Assembly (NCBI GenBank): GCA_002077065.1
Contig: NAJO01000010.1
Location: forward strand, 124,001-188,000
DNA from: Cryoendolithus antarcticus
Taxonomy: Eukaryota; Ascomycota; Dothideomycetes; Cladosporiales; Cladosporiaceae
Direction: 5' to 3'
DNA length: 64,000 nt
The notes beneath the pieces are model-generated. The model was not told the DNA's origin and did not search any database. It worked only from the letters and a program-made list of their open reading frames with translations. Below are positions 32,122 to 42,378 of this stretch, piece after piece; position 1 is the first letter of the stretch; every line of letters begins with the position of its first letter. Position numbers and translations under genes: made by a program.

Positions 32122-32799
32122 ATGGAGAGCGCACTCATCACCAAGGTCCGAGCCCTACCTCCTGAGCTCTTCAACATCATCAAAGACTATACGCTGTAGT
32201 TCGACACCAACCAGCACAGCTTCATAACCGCAGCCTGGCGGCCACCCTATCATCTCCACCTAAATCAAGCCACAACATCAACTTTCATCACCGGTTACCT
32301 TCTCGACACAATCTTCGACTTCAGCAGCCTAGACACGTCCGCAGCGCTCGCCCTCTGTGCGCCCTGGCTCAACAGCTTGCCGAAGTCATGCCCGCTCAAA
32401 CGGATTCACCATCTCCGCTTCGCCTGCAGCTATACAGCCTGGTCGCCGCCACTCGACTGCGCTGCACTGTGGAAAGCCTTGCAGATGATCAGTGACAAAG
32501 AAGCGGACCAAATCGCTCTCGAGGACGTGGATCCATCAGCCTACACACGTTTACTTAGAATTCTCAACGAGGAGATTGAAGCCCTGGCTGACCCGCGTCA
32601 GGAGACGCGCGTAAGGCGTGATCTTCGGGAGGAAGGTGGATGGTCTTATGCGAGCACAAGGGCGGAGATGAGGGTGCAGTGGTGCGGGCTAGATGAGGTG
32701 GTGCATGAGGTGTGGATGGCTCTCGGTTACGAGAGTGCCGAAGACACGCTCATTCGAGATGTGCAGAGGGGGTGCAGGAACAAGGACGACGGCCAGTGA
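32122..32799 (+). pseudogene. F-box-like family member 4, one in-frame TAG
   Basis: The frame from the ATG at 32122 reads VRALPPELFNIIKDYTL, then TAG at 32197-32199, and continues in the same frame to the stop at 32799 (225 codons including the internal stop). It keeps all family blocks: WRPPYHLHLNQATTSTFITGYLLDTIFDFS, APWLNSLPKSCPLKRIHHLRFACSY, PPLDCAALWKAL and AEMRVQWCGLDEVVHEVW. The 48 nt at 32152-32199 match 33287-33334 in member 5 at 43 positions, and the TAG aligns with CAG there. The stop is therefore a single C-to-T change at a Gln codon. No intron with usable signals removes it. It is likely a recent pseudogene, though readthrough or a strain-specific allele is possible. Confidence 0.7.
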
Positions 32800-33247
32800 C
32801 GTCGAGCTTACAGTCCTGATGTGCTGCCAGAGGTGCGACTTGTCGAGGTCCGGCGGGCTTGGTGTTTCTGATGGGGAAACACTCCAGATTTGCGCTCTGT
32901 CGCACTAAGTTCTGGACCTAAGGTCGGTGAACACACTTCAGTAGAAGCACTCGTAAGTCAAGCTTTCACTTGGGAGTATCTCTTGGCTCACTTACCGCAA
33001 TCTATTGTGCCTATCCTCGTGTAGCGTACAGTGGATTATGCCTACCGCCGGTGTCATTAACAACCTGCCACTTCCACAAACTTCACCCTGCGAAGCTCGC
33101 CTCATGACGGTTGCCATGCAGACACTCCGACTTGCCATCCACAACAAATTAGACGACTTCCTGTCACCTTCAGTAATGATATCTCCAAGCACGGAGTCGA
33201 CTGAAGCTCGTTCTGGCCGCACGAAACCGCAGGGACCGTCCCTGGAG
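32800..33247. other. intergenic spacer between array members 4 and 5
   Basis: 448 bp. The frame of member 5 is open for about 80 codons upstream of its likely ATG, but the residues there do not match the family, so this is probably leader or promoter sequence. Confidence 0.4.
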
Positions 33248-33928
33248 ATGCCTATCATTGACGATGCCCTTACAAGCAGGGCCCACGCCCTACCGCCTGA
33301 GCTCTTCGACATCATCAAAGAGTACACGCTGCAGCCCGGATCAGAAGCTTAAGTGATTTTGATGACGGAGTCCTGGCGCCCACCCTCACTCCTCTAACTC
33401 AACACTGCCATGCGCCTCGCGAACTCTGGAGCCTACTACGCAACTAACATCTTCGACTTCAGTGCTCTAGACAGATGCGCAGGCAGCGACCTCTGTATCC
33501 GCTGGGTCCGCGATCATCCTCCTTCTGTCCAAGCCCAGATCAAGCACATCCGCTTCATAGACAGCTACAACACCATATACCCGCCACTGGACTGCTCAGC
33601 GCTATGCTGCGCTCTTCAGACCGCCGGCAACGAAGCATCAAAGCACATCAAGCTCGGCGCCGTGGACAGCGCAACGTATTCCACTCTTCGAAACTGGACC
33701 TACTCGCAGCTACTCTTCATGTCGATGACAGGCCCGGGCGCAAGACTGCCGGGATTCGTAAAGGTGATAGGGGACTGGCGATACTACATGGTGGTTAGGG
33801 CGGAGACGAAGATCCGTTGGTTTGGGGTGGACGGGGTGCAGCGCGAGACGTGGGTACATCTCTGTTGTAATGACGCCGAAACGGAGCTAGTGGCGGCTGT
33901 GAAGAGAACTTGCAGGAGACTGAAATGA
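33248..33928 (+). pseudogene. F-box-like family member 5, two in-frame TAA codons
   Basis: From the ATG at 33248 the frame reads AHALPPELFDIIKEYTLQPGSEA, then TAA at 33350-33352. It continues TESWRPPSLL, has a second TAA at 33395-33397, then LNTAMRLANSGAYYATNIFDFSAL, LCIRWVRDHPPSVQAQIKHIRFIDSY, PPLDCSALCCAL and AETKIRWFGVDGVQRETW, ending at 33928. The second TAA sits where member 3 has the Gln of SVHQLDTA, so it is again explained by CAA to TAA. Everything is in a single frame with no frameshift. An ATG after the second stop (33410) could start a 172-residue protein lacking the F-box-like part. Confidence 0.7.
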
Positions 33929-34664
33929 GGAGGGTGATATGCAGCTCGGTTGGAGCATCAGAAACTCGAGAGGGTACTCACCAATACTAATAAAAGGTAG
34001 TGCTCCTCAACGTTGTTTGTGGGTGGCCTGAGGCAGGTCGAGTATTGATAGATTGTAATCAGGAGTGTAAGTCACCTTCAAAGCACTTCACCTCACGGGA
34101 AATCAGTGAGCGCTCTGCAGGCGAATTGGTATTTTATTCTTCGCTAGTTGTTTAACTACAGATAGCCATGGGGGAAGTGGGCCAGAGAGTTGATAATACT
34201 GCGGTATTGTATGACTGTTCCGTTGTCGCCGAAGTGCTATATAGTTCCGCTGCAAAGGGAAAGATAGAATGAAACCGTGCCGGGGGAGGCTTACCTCGAT
34301 GCACACAGAACCGCGTGCCACATGCAGGCACGCAGGGCGCAGTGCATAGCCATCGCACGGACGGCTTACGGGACGTAGACATCACGCATATAACATCACG
34401 CACGACGACAAGCGCGAAGCAAGAGAGCGAAGGTACTCTTGCGAGTTCCTCGTCGAGAGTCAACTTGATCTTCGCTCTCAGGTGTGAGACTGAGAGAGGG
34501 TATAGAAGAAAGTTAGACTTTCGAAGCTTTCACATTTCGGGCCTGGCTATGTTGTCCGACCTCGCTCTTCAGAGCACGGTCTCATGCTGTAGTCCAGTCC
34601 CATGCTCTTTGACAGCCATCTTTCTCGTGGCCTGAGCCGGGCGGGAAGTCGAATTTCAAGCTCT
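33929..34664. other. intergenic, nothing recognised
   Basis: 736 bp between the last array member and the 3' end of RPL26. Short frames only. It forms the boundary back to housekeeping genes. Confidence 0.4.
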
Positions 34665-35197
34665 TCAAGCCTTCTTCGACGCCTCGCTCTTCTTCTTCGT
34701 CGCCTCCCGTCCCTTGGCAATCCTCTCCAGAATACTCTCACGGTCCTTGTCGATCTTCAGCTTCGTGACCTCGACTTTGCTGGGCGCGATGCCAATGGGC
34801 ACGCTCTGGCCGTTGGACTTCTCGCGCGTGACGCGCTCGATGTGGATGACGTATTTGAGGCGGTAGCAGGCGACGATCTTGCCCTCGCGGCCTTTGTTGG
34901 AGCCGCGCTTGATGATGACCTCGTCGTCTTTGCGGAGGGGGATGGAGCGGACCTGCTGTTGTGTGAGTTGGGAGTTGAGGGGGATTGGATTGGGTGGGAG
35001 GGCGGACGTTGTGCTTTTCTCTGAGCTCTGAAATCTTGTCAGCAATTGCATCTGTATTATTGCGCTTCCATTGTAGAATGCATACCCTTGGACAGCGGTG
35101 CGCTCATAATCACGCGGCGCACACTGGAGGGAGCCTGGAAGTGAGCCTTGCGGCTCTTCCGCCGGCTGGAGGAGAAATTTGTGTTGATCTTCGTCAT
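34665..35197 (-). CDS. rpl26: 60S ribosomal protein L26 (uL24)
   Basis: A cytosolic large-subunit ribosomal protein near the exit tunnel. Three exons (35197-35086, 35027-35008, 34952-34665; introns of 58 and 55 bp) give 139 residues, the family length. Exon 1 encodes [20 protein letters not shown] and [12 protein letters not shown]. The middle exon is only 20 nt and supplies the conserved E-L-R-E-K-H-N. Exon 3 resumes [21 protein letters not shown] with the KOW motif ([12 protein letters not shown]). The second intron uses a GTCCGC donor, unusual for this window, and the acceptor is followed by the same GTCCGC. The conserved protein sequence leaves no other reading. Short basic introns near the start are typical of fungal ribosomal protein genes. 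Confidence 0.95.
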
Positions 35198-35615
35198 CTC
35201 GGCGGTGTTGAGTGAAGGGTCGGGGGTGGAGGGAGGTCGTGGATGTCGTTGTCGTGGTCGCCTGACGTTGTCAATGTGGTCCCGCCAGTAAATTCCGAGT
35301 GTGCTGAACTTTAGTCTTGGCATATTAAGGTTGCGAAATCACGGGAATGATCCGCGAGCTAGCGATAGTGCTTGGCACGACTTCCTAGCTTCACGCGCGT
35401 GATGGATGTGTAGGAAAGGCGTCGTCTGTGGAGATATCGCACGTGTATAAGTTCCAGCGAGTACTGCCTAACCAGAGGTTGGGTCGCGTAGAGATGGAGA
35501 GTCTACATCCATGTGACAAAAGTCGAATCGATGCGCCGGTGCAGCAAGGCATGATGCGACAGTCGGCGTCGTCACTGCACAGTCGAGACGAACAGTGTAG
35601 AAGTGTTCGATAGCC
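35198..35615. other. divergent promoter region of rpl26 and the AT-hook/C2H2 gene
   Basis: 418 bp between divergent start codons. No coding frame or specific element could be assigned. Confidence 0.4.
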
Positions 35616-38600
35616 ATGGCGCCATACAACACCACAAACCAGTACGGCGCCTTCTATGACCCAGTAGGTAGTCAGGCGAACCAAGTGCCGGCCGGCTATA
35701 CATATCGAAGTGCAGCAACGACAGGGTCGCAACACTCTAGCGCAACGACGGCGTCCAGTCGCGCAAACACTGACTATCAATCTTACGGGTCTGATGAATA
35801 TAGCGCGAGTCAGTATGCGACAGCGCCGCAACAGCAGCACGACAGTGGCAGCAATCGTGGATCGGCAGGGAGCTTGATCACTGGGCAAAACTACGGCCAG
35901 TCGAATGGCCGTAGGTCTGGGAGCACTCAGCAAAGTGGCAATACGGGCTGCTCAAATGCGGACTATGGGACTTCGGCATATCAGAATAGTGGTACTGGAC
36001 TGCAAATGCCCAATCGAACACAGGGCAGCACCTCTCCCTCGAACGCGACAAACACTGCCGCGACAGCTACGTTCGGTCGTCTGAGCTATCCGCCGACCGC
36101 GCAATCGCAGAGCTCAACACCTGGCTATTCTCATGCGAACACGGGACCCAGCTGCCAGGCCAGCTCCACGCAGAACACTGCGAGCACGCTGAACAACTCG
36201 TCGTACCAATCAGCCTACAACACGGCTCCACAGAGCCAGTCGCAGACGCAGTCTCAGCGATACGCCAGTCCACTCCAGGCAGTACAAGCTCAGCAGCATC
36301 AGTCCAGCCATAGTAGACAGGCTTCACTCGGATCTAGTCATCAGCCATCGCCCCTCATGAGCTCACTTCAGCCAGTGCACCAGGCGAGCCATCGGCAGCA
36401 GAGTGAGTCAGTCGAGTCGACATCGACCACAGTGGATCCGTCGCAAGTCTACAACTTTCGGGCTGAGAGGGAGAAGAAAGCAAAGATCGAAGCCGAGAAG
36501 CAACGGAAGATCGACGAGGAGAAAGCTGCGCGGAAGGCAGAGGAAGATCGCCTGGCTGCTCAGACGCGAAAGGTGGAGGACATCAGGCGAAAGGCTGAGG
36601 AGCAAGCAGCACGCGTGGCAGCAAAAGCAAAGCGAAAAAGTGATGTAGACGCTGCTGCGAAGGAGCTTGCCCAGAATCGCAAGAACGAGCAACAGCGGAA
36701 GGCACGAGAGGAGACTCGGCAAAGTGCGACTGCCGCGACAGCACTGACCCAGATGGCATCGAGCAGAGCGCCTGCGCCTGAAGAGCCACCGGTGCCTGAA
36801 ATGCCAGGAGTGACGCCCGAGGAAATCGAGATGCGAATGATGTTCCAGAAGATGCGCGAGTTCAATGCGAAGAACCCAAGCATGCTCGCCAAATTGTGGG
36901 AGGAAGAACGCCGAAGCCATGGTGCATCTCAGTCGCCACAGCAAGCGAAAGCGACTGTAGCTCCGCCATCTAGGCCAGCAACAGCTAAGGAGCCATCAAC
37001 TGCCGCACCTGCTGCATCTACGCCTGCACTCTCAACGCCAAGTTCGGTACCTACTGCTTCAGGTACTTCAGCAACCACAGCGTTCAAGCCATTCAGCTGG
37101 CCGAAGCCAGCACCGCCAGCGCATCCGATGGGTACGTCAACTACGACCAAGAAGCCTGCAACCTCAAGTCTATGGCCACCGGGCAAGAAAGACGTCCTCG
37201 CTGAGCTAGCTGCCAAGTGGCTTACTAGCAAGAACCTCGACAAGCCCATGACAAAGTCAGATCTGCTGGCGCGACTGGACCAGAACCCTAATTACGTCGA
37301 GCTGTGCGAATCACTCGAGAATGTCGGTCTGAAGTTCGAGCGAGCCGGGTTTGCTAAGCAGTTGCTGCAAGCAGTGCCTGGTGGCAGCAGCTCCAAGTCC
37401 CCTGCGAGTACGAATGGAGCTAGCGATGAGATAACCGGTGCCACGAGCACGACACATTTGAGCGGAGCGGGCAAGAAGCGGGGTAGACCAACGAGAGAAG
37501 AAATGCAGTGGAGGCGAGATGTCGGCCTTGCTCCACCAGCAGCCAGCTCATCATCAGATTCTATCACAAAGCCCAACGGCGATACGACAGTCTTCTACGA
37601 GGTTCCATCGTTCTCAATATCGGATGCAGCAAGAGAAGTGAATAACATGCATCGACAGTCTGCGCCAGCACGCCAGAACCCACTACCAGCGCCAGCGCGA
37701 ACCGCACCTTCCCCATCGGTGTCTGGCCCTGCTCCTGCCGTGCAGAGAGCCTTTGTCAACACTTTCGTTTCTACGGCTGTTAACAACACTCCTATGTACA
37801 CGTTCGACGACGAGCCAGCGCCAGCACCTCCAGCAACGGAGCCGAAGATGAAAGTCAAGCCAACACCGCCGCCGCGTCCGCCAGCCGATAAAGAGGAGGC
37901 TGCGCGCAAACGAGACTTCAGCACAATGGTAGACCTAACACAAGCCGACTCAGACGACGATGAGCCGCCACCGCCAAAGATACAGCAGACTGTACAAGGA
38001 GTTGGCATCGCGTCACAGTCGCTGAAAGGAAGTGATACTACATCACAGGCGATGACCGCGCAAACTCTGCAACCTTCCGGCGCTCCACTTGTGCAAATAT
38101 TTCGTATAGGTCCTCCTACGCCGAATGGAAGCTTCAAAGGACCTCCTGCGTCAATGGCAGCACAGCCCGCCGCACAGCAAGCGCCTCCGCCACCTGCACC
38201 ACCAAAGCGCACAGGTCCGACTCAAGAGTTCTTGCAGCACGAGCGCATCAGAGGGAAGATGATCGTCGAGCCTATCATGCGCGATCGCGTTGCGCGTAAG
38301 TCGCACTACGACAGTCGTACCATCGCACGAGACGTACTGCTAGCTACTGGTCGACATCCGGACATGCGCCCGCTCAATGCTCACATGAACAACATGCAGC
38401 GCCTACTAGGTGAGCGAGGTGGCATGGTCGACTCGGGCGGCAACAGAAGCGACCTTGCGACAATCAGATGGGATGTCATCGATCCCGAGCCTACAAAGGA
38501 GTCACACTCAAATGCAGTCGAGAAGTTCGTCCGCGACGAAGATGCAGCCGATGCCGACGACGAGGGCGATACCCTCAAGGCCGTGCACCGCATCAACAAG

Positions 38601-39720
38601 ACTACTGAAGAGCCCCCTCTCGCCTCAATAAAAGAATCCGACTACATCCCCAAACCCAAGAAGAAGAAAGGCCGGCCTTTCGAGACCTCCAAGCTAAGCT
38701 CGGTCCGCGCGGACACATCCGGCGGCTCCACCCCGCAGCCCACTTCTACGACGCGACAGCCACACACGTCGTCTGGAACGCGAAACACTGCAACACCAAA
38801 CGGCGCTGCAGCAAGCTCGCCTGCGATGGCCGGCTCTGGCGCTGCAGTCGGGTATGCGGCTTTCAGACAACTGGACGAGAACGGCAATGTGATAAAGACC
38901 AAAGGCCGACCAAAAGGCTGGCGGAAAAGCGTCCACTCACGTGAAGCTCAGGGTCTGCCTCCTGCAGCCGCAGGATCGAAACCCCTAGGCAGCGGTGGAG
39001 GACGCACCAGCTATCGAACGCCTTCACAGCCACTTCAGGAACCGGAGTATCAAGTCTACAAATGCGAGTGGCAAGAATGTAAAGCTGAGCTTCACTCCCT
39101 CGACACACTCCGGAAACACATCGTCAAACTTCACGGCCGACCAGGCGAAGATGACGAGTATGCTTGCCTTTGGACGAAGTGCAAAGTTGGTAAAGGGTTC
39201 GATCGGCCGGCGATGTTTCCTGATATTGCGCCCTGGGTGAAGCATGTCGAGAAGGAGCATTTGGAGCCTATCGCTTGGAGGCTGGGTGATGGACCCAGAT
39301 CCGGGCTTCCAGGTACGTTTCCCTCGTTATAATGTGTCTTGCGGAGGGACTGAGGCTGATCGTCGACAAGACTGACAAGCAGGCACAGCAACGCATGATT
39401 CCGACGCTTATCTTTCTGACTCGCACGGTCGCTCCATCACGCCCATCATCCAACCCTTCTCCGCCGTGAACCTCAAGCCTTCTTCTGCTATCGACACCAG
39501 CGGGCTGAACAAAGAGGCTCGCGACGCTGTGAGGCGGCTTGAGGCGAGGAAGCGGATTGTAGGTGCTACGATGGGGCAGCTGGGGTGCAAATTCGTTAAT
39601 CAGAAACGGAGGCTGGGGTTTCTGGATGATGAGGATTTTGAGGATGAGGTTCTGGTGGAGGGGGAGACGGAGAGTGAGAGTGAGAGTGAGGGAGAGCGGA
39701 TGGCGGGAGTTGAGACGTGA
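35616..39720 (+). CDS. large AT-hook and C2H2 zinc-finger chromatin-type protein
   Basis: Two exons (35616-39312 and 39383-39720; a 70-bp intron with GTACGT donor) give 1,344 residues. The first 270 are Ser/Gln/Tyr/Asn-rich and disordered. Residues about 280-375 form a long charged coiled coil (FRAEREKKAKIEAEKQRK onwards). A helical module lies around DVLAELAAKWLTSKNLDKP and ARLDQNPNYVELCESLE. Three AT-hook-like Gly-Arg-Pro cores occur: KKRGRPTR (about 618), KKKKGRPFE (about 1015) and KTKGRPKGW (about 1094). Near the end are a C-X4-C-X12-H-X4-H finger (YKCEWQEC to KHIVKLH) and a second degenerate finger (CLWTKC to HVEKEH). It is probably a nuclear chromatin or remodeller-associated factor; that role is inference. 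The last exon ends in an acidic Glu/Ser run. Confidence 0.85.
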
Positions 39721-40149
39721 GTGGCTGTTGAGGACTTGCAAGTCAAGTCACACTACATATAGGATATAAGCAGCCTCTATCGGAGGTAGCCAGCACTGCG
39801 CGACCGCCTGCTGGATTAGATGAGCAGCCGAAGCAGAATTGAGAGATGACGAAAGCAGTCTGCCACTGCATCATGCCTGTTGTTCGCCACCTTGCCCGAT
39901 TCCTGCTTCCGCATCGACGAGCACGTCAATGCTTCCTGGCACCCCGATGATCTCTAATGAGTTCTGCGCCTTTTACCCTTGCCCAGCATCGCATACTGCC
40001 GCGCTCCTCATGCTCCACATCCCCACTTCGCCAGCCCTCCGTTACTCTTTCGTCTCCGCATCTCCCCTCTCTCCTACCCTCATCTATCACTTCCCCAGCC
40101 ATACCTAACCCCTGAACTCATGCCGTACCCAATTCCATATCTTAAACCC
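39721..40149. other. intergenic 3' regions of two convergent genes
   Basis: 429 bp between the C2H2 gene stop and the OST4 stop. Pyrimidine-rich on the plus strand; nothing else recognised. Confidence 0.4.
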
Positions 40150-40320
40150 TCATTTGACCTTAGCAGGCACAGCATCCTTCTTCCTCCCCTCACTAACCAC
40201 GCCCTTCACCTCCGCGGTGTCCTTTGAATTTATCTCGAGAAAGTGATACAGCACTATGAGCAGCATTGCTGCGCTGCCGAGGAAGACGGCCAGGCTGTAG
40301 AGGGAGTTGTCGGATATCAT
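40150..40320 (-). CDS. ost4: oligosaccharyltransferase subunit OST4
   Basis: A tiny membrane subunit of the ER oligosaccharyltransferase that stabilises Stt3-Ost3/6 contacts. It is a single exon of 56 residues. MISDNSLYSLAVFLGSAAML is nearly the universal Ost4 start (Met, Ile-Ser-Asp-x-x-Leu), followed by LIVLYHFLEIN, forming one transmembrane helix of about 23 residues. A Lys/Val-rich cytosolic tail (about 20 residues) extends beyond the roughly 36-residue yeast protein, as in other filamentous fungi. It is nested antisense within longer spurious frames, so it is easily missed. Confidence 0.9.
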   Translation of the reverse strand: MISDNSLYSLAVFLGSAAMLLIVLYHFLEINSKDTAEVKGVVSEGRKKDAVPAKVK

Positions 40321-41444
40321 CGTCGATGTTTCCGTGGGTGGAGAGGTCGGAGAGGAGAGTCGATGAGCTGGTGGTTGTAGTGGTCCGAGAGGCGATTGGT
40401 GTACAATGTGGGCAGTGTGGTGCGAGCGATGTTGTGGTGACGGGAGGAGTGATTGATGTGAGCTGGTTTGGCGGCGATGGTAGAAGTGGCGCGGAGCTCG
40501 AAGCGGATATGTAAGCGTTTTGATGAGCCCGAGCGGAGTTGAGAAGGGCGGTAGTTGGTGTGTCGGAGAGTTCGTAGTGTTCGTGGATGATATCTACCAC
40601 ATATACGGCAAGTGCTGCCATTGAGAGGTGTCATTCCGCAACATGACTCGCGCCCGACTTTGGGTCAGCATCAAATATGCGTCACGTGATTGTACCTGCT
40701 CGTCGCACGGCCGCGCATCTTCATTGCCTGGAACTCACAATACAGTATCACCCACCATCACAGAATGTATTACCTATCAGTCACATGTCAAGTACAGGTG
40801 TCGGAGAAGTTTCATAGTATATATACACACAAATCACAGGTTTGCACAGCCATTTAACGTAGCAGGTTACGCCCTCTCACCCTTGGCTAGGTGATAATGA
40901 CCGGTAGTCGCAAGCTCGGGTTTCCTAATTGAGCGACGTTCGGTAGCTTCCTTAAGGAGTGCGCAGGTTCGAGGGGACCGCTCGCGAAGATATTTCCTCG
41001 TGCACTCTTTTGCGGCTTCTCAGTCACACTTCATTGCAAATTGCGACATGCGATGTTTTGCAATGCGGAGATGTCTGAGTCTTGTGTGGGAAGTGAGCGC
41101 GACCGGCTGTTGCTCAGGTTGACTTGCTTTCTCACTGATAATGCACGATACTGACCTGCATCTCCGGCGCAACGTATACAAGCGCTATCACCCTGTCGAT
41201 GTCCATCGAGATGACCCGCCTATTCGCATTGATTCGCGACCTTTTGGTCCGCTTCCTCTTTCGTCTCTGGCAGCTTCACCTTGTCATACCCCTGCTCCAA
41301 AATTCCAGCCACGTTGTGAGGCCGGAGCTCAGCCAGCAAATTCTTCGACTTTCTCGTCCTCATAGTGCCTCTCGGTGCGTGCTCTGGGGCTGGTAACATA
41401 GCAGTAGAAGCCCTGTCTGGTTCAACCGGAGAGGATCCTTCCGA
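40321..41444. other. intergenic, OST4 leader and promoter
   Basis: 1.1 kb. A minus-strand frame starting at the ATG at 40621 overlaps OST4 in another phase; it is low-complexity Ser/Thr and probably 5' UTR. The remainder to 41444 shows no supported gene. Confidence 0.4.
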
Positions 41445-41912
41445 TTAAGCAACGCGAATGTGCGGGACTTGTGGGTCGTATCGCGGGAAATCAGCGGCCA
41501 GCGTGAGATTGGTGCCTTGGGGTGGTGGGTAGCTTAGGAGTGTCCGACCTGGCGAAGGAGGAGCTGGCTGATTAGGCGTATCGTCGTTGTCTGCAATCAT
41601 TATGGCATCTTCGAGGATTTCTGGCGCCGTTCTTGGCTTCTTGGGACTAGCGACTTCTGGTGATGGCGCTCGCTTGCGCTTGCGCTGGCGTATGGATTTC
41701 TGCACGCGAGGACGATTCCGTTTGCCCCGGATGACCGGTGAATCGGCATCACCATCGTCCTCATCGTCGTCATCGTCTTCAGAAGCTCCATCGTCCACAT
41801 AGTCTTCATCGTCTTCAGCTTCTTTGTCTTCTTTGTCTTCAATTTCGAGCGCAAGGCGGCTCGACGACGAGGCGCGGGGAGATGGACAGTCACGAGAGCG
41901 CTGAAGTGGCAT
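41445..41912 (-). CDS. small acidic/basic disordered protein
   Basis: A single exon of 155 residues from MPLQRSRDCPS. Residues about 23-57 are an Asp/Glu run (EIEDKEDKEAEDDEDYVDD), followed by a Lys/Arg cluster (KRNRPRVQKSIRQRKRKR, about 64-81) that resembles a nuclear signal. The C-terminal PPSPGRTLLSYPPPQGTNL and LAADFPRYDPQVPHIRVA look more conserved. No family is recognised. Composition alone could produce such a frame, so confidence is moderate. Most of the acidic tract is a GAC/GAA-type repeat. Confidence 0.5.
   Translation of the reverse strand: MPLQRSRDCPSPRASSSSRLALEIEDKEDKEAEDDEDYVDDGASEDDDDDEDDGDADSPVIRGKRNRPRVQKSIRQRKRKRAPSPEVASPKKPRTAPEILEDAIMIADNDDTPNQPAPPSPGRTLLSYPPPQGTNLTLAADFPRYDPQVPHIRVA
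41740..41850 (-). repeat. acidic-codon low-complexity tract
   Basis: Imperfect trinucleotide-type repetition (on the plus strand tcgtcc/tcatcg/tcttc units) that encodes the Asp/Glu run of the minus-strand small protein. Possible length polymorphism. Confidence 0.6.
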
Positions 41913-42378
41913 GCTGTTGAGTAGGCTGCGTGGTGAGACTGCTCCGATCTATGCTGGGTCGCAACAGTAGTAAGCTACAATGTGTATGCCGTGCTGAGTA
42001 GATGTGCTCGTGCTCGATACCCGACAGTAGTCCATGTTGGTGCTTCGAGCTGATCGTCGTATCCCTGATGTACATGGCAGCGACAGTCGTTGTGTTTACG
42101 ATACGAGAATCCCAGGGGTAGGTGCGACATACGACGATACAACAGGTGCGATGGCGCTCCTTGAGACTCGGAACACTCCTGTGCTACTATAGTCGCACCT
42201 GCGACGACACAGCTGTTGTTGGTTATCGGTAAGAGAGATCGGACTTGGTGGTGGCTCCGATTTGTAACCGAGACTCTCACGAAGACCGCGATGTAGCATT
42301 GCACTGCCCCGGGCGATCTGATGAATGCATTACCCACCATCCAGACCTTTGCAGAAGCAGAGGTGGCGATTCTTGCAA
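41913..42378. other. intergenic, nothing recognised
   Basis: 466 bp between the start of the acidic protein gene and the stop of the AtuA-like gene. No supported frame. Confidence 0.4.

Noticed and set aside
40193..40621. 142-codon minus-strand frame with ATG
   Set aside because: It overlaps OST4 in another phase and is low-complexity Ser/Thr/Pro; better explained as OST4 leader sequence.
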